Of a stretch of 62,482 bases of DNA, positions 9,085 to 18,213 are shown in pieces. The first letter of the stretch is position 1. Each line of letters begins with the position of its first letter. A program made the position numbers and the translations under genes. The notes beneath the pieces were generated by a model. That model saw nothing but the letters and a program-made list of their open reading frames with translations, was not told the DNA's origin and did no database searches. The stretch lies in NCBI GenBank assembly GCA_021324535.1, contig JAJPIU010000065.1, forward strand, positions 1 to 62,482, given 5' to 3'. Origin of the DNA: Pseudomonadota bacterium (GTDB lineage Bacteria > Chloroflexota > Ktedonobacteria > Ktedonobacterales > JADMIN01).

Positions 9085-10581
9085 CTATCTGCTCGCCCGC
9101 TCCGTAGACGACGCAGTGTTTTCCCTTCGCCGTTCGGTGATGCGCTCTTCCGTCGTATCTTCCGACACCAGTTCGTAGAGAACTGCCCGTTGCGCCTTTG
9201 GCCGCAGCACACGCCCCAATCGCTGGATGTATTCACGGCGCGTGGCGTTGCCGCTGACGATGATCGCCACCGAGCAATCGGGAATATCTACCCCCTCATT
9301 TAACACGCGCCCCGTCGCCAGCTTCGTGAAGCGCCCTGTGCGGAATCCTTCGAGGATCAGGCGGCGCTCCTCGGCAGGCGTTTTATAGGTGATCTGCGGG
9401 ATGCAGAAACGCTGGCTGATCTCGCCGACCAACTGGTTGTATTCGCTGAAGACCAGCACGCGCTCATCGCGATGGCGGGCAAACAACTCTTCGAGTACGG
9501 TCAGCTTGGCAGGCGCGTTGAGCGCAAGTGAGCGCGCCTCGCGCCAGGCCAGCATGGCTTCGCGCGCTTCGGGATCGCGTGCGCTTGCCCAGAGAATCTT
9601 GCGCTGGAAGTCGTTTGGCGAGGCGATGCTGAGCCGCCGTCGCCGCACGAAGTCGCTATAGACGGCGCGCGCACGTTCATAGCGTTGGCGCGCGTCCGGG
9701 TCAAGCGCCACATCCAGCCGGTGCTCGTCATACGCGGCAAGGTAGCGTCCTGCGGCAAGCTCCTCTGGCTGGCGACGATAGACCTCTGGCCCGATCAACT
9801 CGTTCAGCGCCAGATGCTCCTGGTCGGCGCGTTCGGGCGTGGCGCTCAGTCCCAGACGCAGCGGCGTACATGCGCCCTCAGCAATCTGGCGATAGGTGGG
9901 CGCGGGCAGGTGGTGGCACTCGTCAAACACGAGTAAGCCATAGCGCCGCAGTATCTCTGGGTGAAGCTGCGCGGACTCATAGGTGGTGATAGTGATCGGA
10001 CGTATCTCGTGTGCGCCACCGCCGTAGACACCGATGGGATCGTTTTCCCTCTCGTCGGTCTGTCTATCGAGCGCCAGCGCCTCGGTCAGCGCGCGTTTCC
10101 ATTGTCCTAGCAGATCGATTGTGGGAACGACCACAAGTGTCCACTGGGCGACCTCAGTGATGGCCAGCGCGCCCACCAGCGTCTTACCCGCACCCGTCGG
10201 CAACACCACTACGCCCCGGCAACCCTCGGCGCGCCAGGCGGTCAACGCCTCCTCCTGGTAGGGGCGCGGTGTGAACGCTGGCTGCGGCTGCCAGGGCAGT
10301 TCCGGGCGCTCGTCAATGGCGACAATAAGGGGATAGGAGTCGTGCGCTAGCAGCGCCGCCTTAATACGCGCAAAATACATGGGACGGGTGCGCAGGCAGC
10401 GCCCACGGCGGTCGCGCACGAAGATCGCTTGCGCGCCAGACGCCTCATCGCGCCCGAACAGTGCCTCGCAGAGCACACCGTCAGTCAGCGGCCAGAGCGC
10501 GGCGGGCGGAATTAGTGCGAGGTCGCGCCCGCGCCAATCCAGCGTGATCTGCGCCTCTTGCGGCGTATCTTCCTCACTCAT
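9085..10581 (-). CDS. XPB-type DNA repair helicase
   Basis: A 498-aa superfamily 2 helicase of the XPB/Rad25 family. A damage-recognition-like N-terminus (to about residue 100) precedes the Q-motif region PRPYQEEAL. Walker A is LPTGAGKT (127-134), the DEAH-box variant DECHH (220-224), motif III SATPER (246-251), and motifs V-VI run from TGRVLNEGVDIPD to IQRLGRVLRP. It unwinds DNA with 3'-5' polarity in the family. Together with Bax1 it would form a helicase-nuclease repair pair. A short leader ORF and a TACAAT box lie upstream. Confidence 0.9.
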   Translation of the reverse strand: MSEEDTPQEAQITLDWRGRDLALIPPAALWPLTDGVLCEALFGRDEASGAQAIFVRDRRGRCLRTRPMYFARIKAALLAHDSYPLIVAIDERPELPWQPQPAFTPRPYQEEALTAWRAEGCRGVVVLPTGAGKTLVGALAITEVAQWTLVVVPTIDLLGQWKRALTEALALDRQTDERENDPIGVYGGGAHEIRPITITTYESAQLHPEILRRYGLLVFDECHHLPAPTYRQIAEGACTPLRLGLSATPERADQEHLALNELIGPEVYRRQPEELAAGRYLAAYDEHRLDVALDPDARQRYERARAVYSDFVRRRRLSIASPNDFQRKILWASARDPEAREAMLAWREARSLALNAPAKLTVLEELFARHRDERVLVFSEYNQLVGEISQRFCIPQITYKTPAEERRLILEGFRTGRFTKLATGRVLNEGVDIPDCSVAIIVSGNATRREYIQRLGRVLRPKAQRAVLYELVSEDTTEERITERRRENTASSTERASR

Positions 10582-10668
10582 GCGGTCGATCCTTTGTGCT
10601 CAACAGACTCGCCATCCAAGTGTATTCTTTCTGCTGAGGCAAAAAGCGGCGCATCAGGTTGATATATC

Positions 10669-10695
10669 TCAGACAGTGGCATGGAAGCGCGGCAT
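10669..10695 (-). other. Possible 8-codon leader ORF before XPB
   Basis: AAAAGGAG stands seven bases before an ATG encoding MPRFHATV and a TGA. A TACAAT box lies about 25 bases further upstream. The ribosome binding site is better than that of the helicase gene itself, about 85 bases downstream. It may be a leader peptide or a coincidence. Confidence 0.3.
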
Positions 10696-10756
10696 TGCGG
10701 TACTCCTTTTCCCTCGTATTGTACCATGTCCCGGCAGTGGGAAAGTCCCGTTGCGC

Positions 10757-10785
10757 TTGACAAGCGTGGCCTTGAAAGGTACGAT
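10757..10785 (+). promoter_or_regulatory. Sigma-70 promoter for the small membrane protein
   Basis: TTGACA, 17-base spacer, TACGAT on the plus strand. The expected start is near 10792, giving a leader of about 120 bases before the GTG at 10915. Confidence 0.65.
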
Positions 10786-10914
10786 AGCTGTGCGCTCTGC
10801 CCCTCCATGCCGCTCATCCTGACAAATGGCATACGCCGGGTTGGGTTGTGTACATCGGCTCACAGAACGACATTCGCAGGGCGCTTACCGTTTCACGTCA
10901 CAGGAGAATACACC

Positions 10915-11130
10915 GTGCGCATGACCAGTTACGTTCTCATTGTGGTGGGTATCATCGTACTCATCATCGGTGGGATCAACCATTTCGTCCACTTTACAAC
11001 GCTCAACCATTTTGCGCTCTATGCTGGGGGCCTGGGCATCATCATCGCCATCATCGGCGCTGTGCTGTTGTTCATGTCCAGCGGGCAGAGCAACAAATCA
11101 GGCAGCAGCAATCCGCCTGTATGGGGATAA
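10915..11130 (+). CDS. Small two-helix membrane protein
   Basis: A 71-aa protein from the GTG at 10915, which has AGGAG eight bases upstream. The ORF-track start at 10681 lies before the promoter and is rejected. Two long hydrophobic helices (SYVLIVVGIIVLIIGGI and LYAGGLGIIIAIIGAVLLF) flank a His-containing loop, and the tail is Gly/Ser-rich. The pattern resembles small DUF-type membrane proteins common in this kind of genome. Function unknown. Confidence 0.7.
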   Translation: MRMTSYVLIVVGIIVLIIGGINHFVHFTTLNHFALYAGGLGIIIAIIGAVLLFMSSGQSNKSGSSNPPVWG

Positions 11131-11285
11131 CATCCTGAGGTAGCTCTGGGAGCGATCATCCAGGCGCCAGCAGGATCACTACAACACCTGCGCTCGCCCA
11201 TCTTTGGAGAGGCGCAGGCTCATTGCATACCTCGCAGAGGATTTGACAGGTAGTGGAGATCACCTCTCTGAAGGGCAATCGTCTT

Positions 11286-13217
11286 ATGGATCGGATAGAT
11301 CGTTTCGAGCGATATGATCGCCCGCCCCACTCTGCGCCCTTTGGGGGCGGATACTCCCAACAGGACTATCAACCTGCGTATCCGCTACCCCATGTCGCCA
11401 CCGATGAGCGACGCGCCTGGGAAGTGGATGCCGCGCCGCCAGCCGCGCCGCCAGCCTGGCGCTCAAACATGCCTACTGCGCCTTCACGTGACCGTCAATC
11501 CACCTACGGAGGACAGACGCCGCAGCGCCCACCCATGAGGCCAACGCTTCAAGGGCGGCTGCGCCAGGTATGGGATGACTTCAAGCTCGGCTTGCGCATC
11601 ACACCCCTGATGACCTACCTCGATTGGGCGCTCTCCGCTGCGCTAGGGATAACTGCCCTGTTGGTTGGCTCGTACAACGCCGATACCGTCAGCATTTGGT
11701 ATGACGAATCCTGGTCATATGGCGTCGCCACGATCCCGGTCAGCGGCATGATTCACTATTTCCTTTCCGGCTTCGAAAATATGATGTCGTATTTTCTGTT
11801 CGTACACTTCTGGCTCAAACTTGCCGCATTCCTTGGTGTCCAGCCAAATGAACTCTATTTGCGCGTGCCCTCGGTGCTCGCCATCGCACTGAGTGTTGTC
11901 GTACTCTATCACTTCGGACGGCGTTTCTTTGGGCGCGTGGCGGGGCTGGTCGCTGCGGTCTGTTATCTACTCAACTTTACCGTGCTCTACGACGCGCAGC
12001 AGGCGCGCTCCTACGCCCTCGAAATGTTGTTTGTCATCCTCAGTTGGTATGCGCTGCTGGTGGCGCTCTCAGCCAATGAGCAGTCCGGGCGGAGCGCGCG
12101 CATACGATGGCTGCTCTACATCGCAGCTACCATCCTCTGTGTGTATACCCACCTCTTCACCGTGCTGGTGATCGCAACGCAGGCGCTGGCATTGGGCTTT
12201 CTGCTGGTGACGCCTGGGCCGTGGCGTGAGCGTACCCGCGCCGCCTTGAAGCCGCTCATCGCCAGCTTTGTGGGCATTGGCGTGTGTTCGTTACCCATCC
12301 TGGCAATCGCGTTTCTGAAAGGCGACCCCAATAGCTGGGTGCCTGTTCCTACCCCAAAAGATATCTACACGTTGTTGCTCATCCTTACCGAGGGCAACAT
12401 CACCATGTCGCTCTGGTATCTTAGCGCCGGGTTGATTGTGCTGGGGCTGCTCATTGCCGCGCTGAACCAGACCTCACTGATCAAGCGGATGGACACCTGG
12501 AAGTTGCAGTTGGGATCGCGCCAGGCCGAGGGCAAACGTCCGCTGACGATTGACCTTGCGCCCGTCCGCGCGCCTAGCTCAGGCGTCAGTGTCATCATCT
12601 TCTGGATGGCTGGGCCGATCCTGCTCAGCTATATCACTACACAGAAAGCCATTGGGCAGCACTTTTTTTATCCGCGCTACGAGAATGTTGTGGTTCCTGC
12701 GTTGTGTCTGCTCGTTGGTATTGGCATCTCGTCGTTGCGCTGGCGCGTGGCGCAGGTGGGCCTGGGAGCGCTGCTGCTCGTCCTGCTGATTCAGTCCACG
12801 CCGTATTACTACCAGCATGCGCAGATTCAGGATTTTCGCACTCCCGTGTTATGGCTCAAAGCGCACTACCAGTCAGGGGACGGCATTGTCTGCGCGGGCA
12901 GCTATTCGTGCGCTATGCCTACGCTGTACTACTTGCAGGTCTACCCGCCTAAGACAGCGCAGTTTGATGATAACTCGCCCGGCGCATTCTCCTGGGCCAC
13001 GCGCCATAGCGTCGCGGCAGACCCGGCCACGCTGGCAAACTATTCGGCGCAGCATACACGGGTATTTGTCGTAGCGTTTGGCTCTAGCGCAATAGTGGCG
13101 CCCATCTTACAGTGGTATGCAACGCATTACCCGCAGATTGGCCGCATGCTCACACGCACAGTTTCAGTCTATCTCTACGACACCTCTGCGCCGCCAAAGG
13201 CAAGTGGAGGGGGCTGA
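11286..13217 (+). CDS. GT39/ArnT-like membrane glycosyltransferase
   Basis: About 643 aa. A polar, Pro/Tyr-rich cytoplasmic N-terminus of roughly 110 residues precedes at least ten transmembrane helices. The first extracytoplasmic loop contains WYDESWSYGVA; the acidic pair in this loop is the catalytic feature of GT-C enzymes of the GT39/ArnT type, which transfer sugars from polyprenyl phosphates. A soluble C-terminal domain follows. The start is uncertain: ATG at 11286 has GAAGGG ten bases upstream, while a GTG at 11253 is also possible. Acceptor and sugar are unknown. Confidence 0.8.
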   Translation: MDRIDRFERYDRPPHSAPFGGGYSQQDYQPAYPLPHVATDERRAWEVDAAPPAAPPAWRSNMPTAPSRDRQSTYGGQTPQRPPMRPTLQGRLRQVWDDFKLGLRITPLMTYLDWALSAALGITALLVGSYNADTVSIWYDESWSYGVATIPVSGMIHYFLSGFENMMSYFLFVHFWLKLAAFLGVQPNELYLRVPSVLAIALSVVVLYHFGRRFFGRVAGLVAAVCYLLNFTVLYDAQQARSYALEMLFVILSWYALLVALSANEQSGRSARIRWLLYIAATILCVYTHLFTVLVIATQALALGFLLVTPGPWRERTRAALKPLIASFVGIGVCSLPILAIAFLKGDPNSWVPVPTPKDIYTLLLILTEGNITMSLWYLSAGLIVLGLLIAALNQTSLIKRMDTWKLQLGSRQAEGKRPLTIDLAPVRAPSSGVSVIIFWMAGPILLSYITTQKAIGQHFFYPRYENVVVPALCLLVGIGISSLRWRVAQVGLGALLLVLLIQSTPYYYQHAQIQDFRTPVLWLKAHYQSGDGIVCAGSYSCAMPTLYYLQVYPPKTAQFDDNSPGAFSWATRHSVAADPATLANYSAQHTRVFVVAFGSSAIVAPILQWYATHYPQIGRMLTRTVSVYLYDTSAPPKASGGG

Positions 13218-13225
13218 GCCTGCAT

Positions 13226-14041
13226 TTAGATGGGCAAACGTGTCATGGCGAATCCCGGTAGCGCCTGTATGCCTGCCATCACCAGCCGCCACCAGCCCGG
13301 AACGTAAACAACCTCCGGCCCGCGCTCACAGGCGTCCGCGATGCGCCGCGCCGCCGCCTCAGCCGAGATGACCATCGGGCGGGGAGGGTGCGTATCGGCC
13401 AACATGGCCGTCGCCACATAACCCGGCTTCACCGTCACCACGCGAATGCCCGATCCGTAGCGTGCATGCAGACGATAGCGTAGTGATTCGAGGTAGGTGG
13501 AAAGCGCAGCCTTGCTTGCCATATAGGCGCCATTGCCACGACGCCCACGGTCGCCCGCTACGGATGAAACGCCCACCAGCGCGCCATGCCCGCTCTGGAT
13601 GAAGGTGGTCGCGCCCAGGCCAAGCCAGCGCATGGCCCCAATCGTGTTCGTTTCCAGCATGGCGCGCTCATCCTCGAAGCTCCATACGTCATTGCCTTCA
13701 GACGCAGGCATTACCCCGGCCACATAGATCAATGTGCGCAGGGTTGCGCCGTTCTCTTCGAATTGCTGGAGGATATGCGCATAGAGGTCGGGTGCGGCGG
13801 CGTAGTCGCGCACATCGTGCGAATAGGCGTGAGCGACCTCGGTGTTGGCGCGTTGATTGATCTCAACGGAGAGCGTATCGAGCGCGGAAGCGCGACGAGC
13901 AAGTAGCGCCAGTGTATAGCCACGCGCCGCCAGTTCCCGCGCCAGCGCCGCGCCGATCCCACTCGATGCGCCGACGATGAGCGCGCCTGGGCTTTGGATA
14001 GGTATATCTTGCTCGGATGTCGTCAACTGCGTAACTCTCAT
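13226..14041 (-). CDS. Short-chain dehydrogenase/reductase
   Basis: A 271-aa classical SDR with the NAD(P)-binding motif GASSGIGAALA near residue 25, ALLARRAS ending the second strand (an Arg-rich end suggests NADP), and the catalytic Ser and YMASK (YxxxK). The C-terminal residues GWWRLVMAGIQALPGF are hydrophobic and may associate with the membrane, as in the SDR group that includes ketosphinganine-type reductases. It converges with the GT39 gene (eight bases between ends) and diverges from radA. Substrate unknown. Confidence 0.85.
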   Translation of the reverse strand: MRVTQLTTSEQDIPIQSPGALIVGASSGIGAALARELAARGYTLALLARRASALDTLSVEINQRANTEVAHAYSHDVRDYAAAPDLYAHILQQFEENGATLRTLIYVAGVMPASEGNDVWSFEDERAMLETNTIGAMRWLGLGATTFIQSGHGALVGVSSVAGDRGRRGNGAYMASKAALSTYLESLRYRLHARYGSGIRVVTVKPGYVATAMLADTHPPRPMVISAEAAARRIADACERGPEVVYVPGWWRLVMAGIQALPGFAMTRLPI

Positions 14042-14177
14042 ACTTCTCGTTTTTCCACTCCTCTCACGAATCTTTCATCCCGGCGTCCTATCCTAGCATA
14101 ACGGATGGTGTGCAAGGCAGCAGAGCGCAACAAGCGTTCCTTTGCCGATACAACATGCGCGCGCCAGAATGATGTAT

Positions 14178-14201
14178 GATAGGGAAAACATCCTCCCTAT
14201 C
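14178..14201. promoter_or_regulatory. Inverted repeat between SDR and radA
   Basis: GATAGGG and CCCTATC are separated by ten bases, about 90 bases upstream of radA in the divergent gap with the SDR gene. It could be an operator or a leader hairpin; no known operator is recognised. Confidence 0.3.
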
Positions 14202-14290
14202 GTGTAAACAACCAATCGCCCGCTGGCGCGTACACCATAGCACAGACACTGCTCCCGCGCCACATCCGATACGAATTGCAAGGGTACTCT

Positions 14291-15667
14291 ATGCCAAAAA
14301 CCACCACCACTTATGTCTGCCAGCAGTGCGGCTTCGAGAGCGCCAAATGGATGGGCCGTTGCCCCGACTGTGGCGAGTGGAACACCTTCATCGAGACGGT
14401 GACGCAGCCACGCCGCACAGGCGCTGGTTCGCGCACGGGCAGCCTAGCGGGCGCGGCGCCAATCCCACTGCCCCAGGTGGCGGCGCTTGCCGAACGTCGC
14501 CGCGCCACCGGCTCCGCTGAGTTCGACCGTGTGCTTGGGGGCGGGCTAGTCCCCGGTTCGCTGATACTGCTGGGCGGAGATCCTGGTATTGGAAAAAGCA
14601 CGCTTGCTTTATCTGTTATTGGATATATTGCGACAGGCGGCGACGAGACCCTCTACGTCTCGGCGGAGGAATCGCCTCAACAGGTGAAGCTGCGCGCCGA
14701 ACGCATGGGCATCACGACGCCAAATCTCTATCTCTTGGCAGCCACCGAGATTGACGCGATCATCGAGCAGATCGAGCGGATGCGCCCGGCGCTGGTGGTG
14801 GTAGACTCCATTCAGACCGTGGCCTCGCCGCAGATCGAGTCGGCGCCGGGGAGTGTGAGCCAGGTGCGGGACTGCACCATGCGCCTGATGCGCGTGGCGA
14901 AAAGCACACATACGCCAGTCTGCATCATCGGACATGTGACCAAAGAGGGAACCGTCGCCGGGCCGCGCACCCTCGAACATATGGTGGACGCCGTGCTCTA
15001 CCTCGAAGGCGAACGCTTTCATAGCTATCGCCTGTTGCGAGGAGTCAAGAACCGCTTCGGGGCCACAAATGAGGTGGGTGTCTTCGAGATGCGCGGCGAG
15101 GGGATGGTGGATGTCGCCAATCCATCTGGCCTGTTTCTTTCCGAGGGGCGTGGCCAGGCCAGCGGGTCAGCCGTCTTGGTTAGCATGGAGGGAACGCGCC
15201 CGCTGTTGGTGGAGGCACAGGCGCTGGTCACGAACGCCGCATACGGTGTGCCGCATGTCACGGCAACGGGCATAGACCGCAACAGGCTTCAGATGTTGCT
15301 TGCCGTGTTGACGAAGCGTGTGGGGTTGGCGCTTGGCACGCAAGACGTCTATGTCAATATCGCTGGCGGCTTTGAGCTGAGCGAACCGGCGGTTGACCTT
15401 GGCGTGGCGGTCGCCATTGCGTCGAGCTTTCTCGAACGGCGTGTGGCTCCTGACTTGGCGCTGGTGGGCGAGGTTGGCCTAGGCGGCGAACTTCGCAGCG
15501 TGACCCGCGCCGACCAACGAGCGCGCGAGGCGCTCAAACTCGGCTTCACCCGTTGTATTTTCCCAAAGCAACCCTCGGATGGGGATGTTGAAACGACTTC
15601 TGGCGCCGAAAGTGAGGTAGTACGGGCCGCCACGCTCTCCGCTGCCCTTGAGCTGGCTTTAGAATAG
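14291..15667 (+). CDS. radA: DNA repair protein RadA
   Basis: A 458-aa RadA/Sms. It has a C4 zinc finger (CQQC...CPDC) at residues 9-26, Walker A GGDPGIGKST near residue 100, the RadA-specific KNRFG motif, and a C-terminal Lon-like domain without the protease dyad. RadA is a RecA-like, DnaB-type branch-migration helicase in recombination. The ATG at 14291 follows AAGGG and begins directly before the zinc finger, so it is preferred over 14276. The next genes continue the order radA-yacL-ispD known in Bacillus, but disA is absent. Confidence 0.96.
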   Translation: MPKTTTTYVCQQCGFESAKWMGRCPDCGEWNTFIETVTQPRRTGAGSRTGSLAGAAPIPLPQVAALAERRRATGSAEFDRVLGGGLVPGSLILLGGDPGIGKSTLALSVIGYIATGGDETLYVSAEESPQQVKLRAERMGITTPNLYLLAATEIDAIIEQIERMRPALVVVDSIQTVASPQIESAPGSVSQVRDCTMRLMRVAKSTHTPVCIIGHVTKEGTVAGPRTLEHMVDAVLYLEGERFHSYRLLRGVKNRFGATNEVGVFEMRGEGMVDVANPSGLFLSEGRGQASGSAVLVSMEGTRPLLVEAQALVTNAAYGVPHVTATGIDRNRLQMLLAVLTKRVGLALGTQDVYVNIAGGFELSEPAVDLGVAVAIASSFLERRVAPDLALVGEVGLGGELRSVTRADQRAREALKLGFTRCIFPKQPSDGDVETTSGAESEVVRAATLSAALELALE

Positions 15668-15783
15668 CAACCTGGCGGTGAGGGCAACGGGATTTTAGGG
15701 GGATTCCACACGCAAACCACCAATTTCTCGACAAGAATATGGTACACTTAACTCTATGGTGTGCAAGGTAAGGAGGGGTGTTC

Positions 15784-16974
15784 ATGTCTGGCAGAACGAT
15801 TGCGCGCGCAGCCGCCTTCGTCGTCGCCACGGCTGTGGCGCTTGATATTGGATTCAATCTGAGTAACGCGAAAGTTTTTCCGATCACTCTGCCCTGGGAG
15901 GCAGTGGTGGGGGGCGCGCTTGTTTTCGGAATTATCGCGGTATGGGCGACACCATACCTGATTATTGCCCCTTACCACTGGCTTCGTGAGCAAATTCGCA
16001 AGGTGGAGGTCAGCGACCTGATCGCCGGAGTCATTGGGTTGGTTGTTGGCTTGTTCATCGCGGTATTGCTTGGGATTCCATTAGGGCAGGTGCGCGTTTT
16101 TGATATTGCCACCTGGGCGCCGTTGGCGGTGGCCGTGGTCTGTGGCTATCTGGGCATTGCCATCGCAGTGATGCGCCGCAATGACTTCTCGCATCTGGCG
16201 GCCTCGATGTTTGCTGGGCGGGCAGCCAAACGCGCGGCGCGTGAGGCGCAGGAACGCGAAGGCGAGGAACGCGACGAACACGAAGAACCAACCACCGGGC
16301 GTTTACGTGGTTTTGGCGCCTCAAAGAAAGCCGCCCGCAACAGCGATAAAATCCTGGTGGATACGAGCGCCATCATTGACGGACGCATCGCCGACATCTG
16401 CCAGACGGGCTTCGTCAGCGGCACGCTGGTGATTCCGCGCTTCGTGCTGGAGGAACTCCAGCATATCGCCGACTCCGCCGACTCGCTGCGGCGCAACCGT
16501 GGCCGACGTGGGCTTGAGATTCTGCAACGGCTGCAAAAAGACGAACTGGCTCCTGTGGAGATCTCCGACGCCGACGCCGACACGCCTGAGGTGGACGCCA
16601 AGCTGGTGAAGCTGGCGCGCCAGTGGCGTTGCCCCATCATTACCAACGACTTCAACCTCAACCGCGTCGCAGAGTTGCAGGGCGTGAAAGTGCTCAACAT
16701 CAACGAGCTTGCCCATGCGGTCAAGCCAATCTTGCTGCCGGGTGAAGACATGATGATCAAGATCATGCAGGAAGGCAAAGAGGTTGGCCAGGGCGTCGGC
16801 TACCTGGATGATGGCACGATGATTGTCGTGGAAAACGGGCGTGCGTATATGCACAACACCATTGAGGTGACGGTGACGCGTGTCTTGCAGACCGTCGCCG
16901 GACGCATGATCTTTGCCCATCCCAAGCAAAACTCCGGCCCGCTTGCTTCAGTCCGCAAGACTGGCACAGCGTAA
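15784..16974 (+). CDS. PIN-TRAM membrane protein, YacL type
   Basis: A 396-aa protein. Four transmembrane helices fill residues 1-130 and a charged linker runs to about 185. A PIN nuclease domain begins LVDTSAIIDGRIAD with acidic active-site residues, including the later ITNDFNLNR. A TRAM domain with GQGVGYLDDGTMIVVENG follows near the C-terminus. PIN domains cut RNA and TRAM binds it, so a membrane-tethered RNase is expected. AAGGAGG is seven bases before the ATG at 15784. It lies between radA and an ispD homologue, as yacL does in Firmicutes. Confidence 0.9.
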   Translation: MSGRTIARAAAFVVATAVALDIGFNLSNAKVFPITLPWEAVVGGALVFGIIAVWATPYLIIAPYHWLREQIRKVEVSDLIAGVIGLVVGLFIAVLLGIPLGQVRVFDIATWAPLAVAVVCGYLGIAIAVMRRNDFSHLAASMFAGRAAKRAAREAQEREGEERDEHEEPTTGRLRGFGASKKAARNSDKILVDTSAIIDGRIADICQTGFVSGTLVIPRFVLEELQHIADSADSLRRNRGRRGLEILQRLQKDELAPVEISDADADTPEVDAKLVKLARQWRCPIITNDFNLNRVAELQGVKVLNINELAHAVKPILLPGEDMMIKIMQEGKEVGQGVGYLDDGTMIVVENGRAYMHNTIEVTVTRVLQTVAGRMIFAHPKQNSGPLASVRKTGTA

Positions 16975-17007
16975 GAGCGCAGGAGAAGCGAGGACGCCTG
17001 GATTGCT

Positions 17008-17817
17008 ATGGCCCAACATGTTGCGACACAGCCGACAGAGCCAGCGCAAACAGGCATCGTTTTGTTGGCGTGCGCCTGCCTTGCGCCTGATGATCCTGCG
17101 CTAATATGGGCGCCCTTTCGGGGGCGCCCTTTACTTGCGTGGTCGCTCATGACCTATGCCCAAACATTACCCGACGCGCCCATCATCCTGGTTGTAGATG
17201 ACGATCACTTGCCAATGGCTCACGATCTCTGCACTAAATTGGGCCTATCGCCAGCCATGCCACTCCCCATCAGTGAGTATGCGCGCAGGCGCGACGCCAC
17301 TTCAAGCGGGCTGGCGGCGTTACAGGCGCATCATCCTTCATGTGAGTGGGTGATCATCCATGAGGCTACACGTCCGCTCGTCACATCGCGCCTGATCGTT
17401 AGCGTCCTGGAACACGCCAGGCAAGCGGATTGCTCAGCCATCGCCAGCGAACCCGTGAAGGAGACGCTCAAGCGCATGACGCCTGGCGGCGATGGGCAGC
17501 CTGATCGCGTTGCTGAGACGCTGCCACGCGAACGGCTTGCGTGTGCGCAGACACCGCAGGTGTTTCGATTGGCTGATCTCGCACATGCGCTTGCTGTCTT
17601 ACTGGCAGACGTCGATCCGCCGGACGAGGCGACCATCGCCGCACTGGCCGGTCTGCCGATGCTGGCCGTTCCTGGCGATCACAGCAACCTGCGAGTCTCT
17701 TCCCAGGCTGACCTGCCTATCCTTGCCGCGCAGGCCGGGGCCACAAGCAGCAAAGTAGGAAGCCAAACGGAACCTATGAGCAGGAAGGCCTCATCTGGCT
17801 ACCGCGCCGAAGGATGA
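17008..17817 (+). CDS. IspD-like protein with degenerate active site
   Basis: A 269-aa homologue of 2-C-methyl-D-erythritol 4-phosphate cytidylyltransferase, in the usual place after the yacL-like gene. Conserved parts remain: the GRPLLAWSL strand, WVIIHEATRP (family: HDAARP), PVKETLKR, AQTPQVFRLADL and PDEATI. The CTP-binding loop, normally AAGxGxRM followed by PKQ, is replaced by ACACLAPDDPALIWAP, losing the Gly-rich turn and first catalytic Lys. The second Lys, in NxKVT, is Arg in SNLRVSS. It therefore probably lacks normal cytidylyltransferase activity. The last 27 bases overlap the convergent ABM gene. No ispF follows. Confidence 0.75.
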   Translation: MAQHVATQPTEPAQTGIVLLACACLAPDDPALIWAPFRGRPLLAWSLMTYAQTLPDAPIILVVDDDHLPMAHDLCTKLGLSPAMPLPISEYARRRDATSSGLAALQAHHPSCEWVIIHEATRPLVTSRLIVSVLEHARQADCSAIASEPVKETLKRMTPGGDGQPDRVAETLPRERLACAQTPQVFRLADLAHALAVLLADVDPPDEATIAALAGLPMLAVPGDHSNLRVSSQADLPILAAQAGATSSKVGSQTEPMSRKASSGYRAEG

Positions 17818-18090
17818 GACCTCGCCATCATGCCAGTCGGGGTCGCTTTCGAGCAGCGAGCGCATCTGCTGGTAGCGGGCGCCCTGCGCGGGACTCTCCG
17901 CATTAGCGACATAGGCCGCTTTGCTCTCGAAGAGCACCGCCATATAGCACTCGCGCGGGTCTGCGTCCGTCCGATAGAGGTAGGTCGCGACAAAGCCCGG
18001 GACGTTTAGGGTTGTGAAATCGCGCAGGTGTTGGCTGAACTGCGCCTCCGCGCCTTGCCTGATACGCAGGCGGGCAACTGTTCCATACAT
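17791..18090 (-). CDS. Antibiotic-biosynthesis-monooxygenase-like (ABM) protein
   Basis: A 99-aa dimeric alpha/beta ferredoxin-like protein by pattern: MYGTVARLRIRQGAEAQF, GFVATYLYRTD and MAVLFESKAAYVANAESP follow the ABM strand-helix order. Such proteins include cofactor-free monooxygenases and many uncharacterised stress proteins. It is the last gene of a minus-strand group with a DUF1059 protein and an FAD oxidase. The 3' end overlaps that of ispD-like by 27 bases. Confidence 0.75.
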   Translation of the reverse strand: MYGTVARLRIRQGAEAQFSQHLRDFTTLNVPGFVATYLYRTDADPRECYMAVLFESKAAYVANAESPAQGARYQQMRSLLESDPDWHDGEVSSFGAVAR

Positions 18091-18213
18091 CGTGGTGTAT
18101 CCCTTTCTGTGCTCAAATGTGAACTGCTGTGAGCTGCTAGTATCCGGCGAAAAGCGTCCCCAGATGTGTTTGCTCTAGGGACGCCTGTGCAGTATCGCCG
18201 ATACTTTCAGCCG

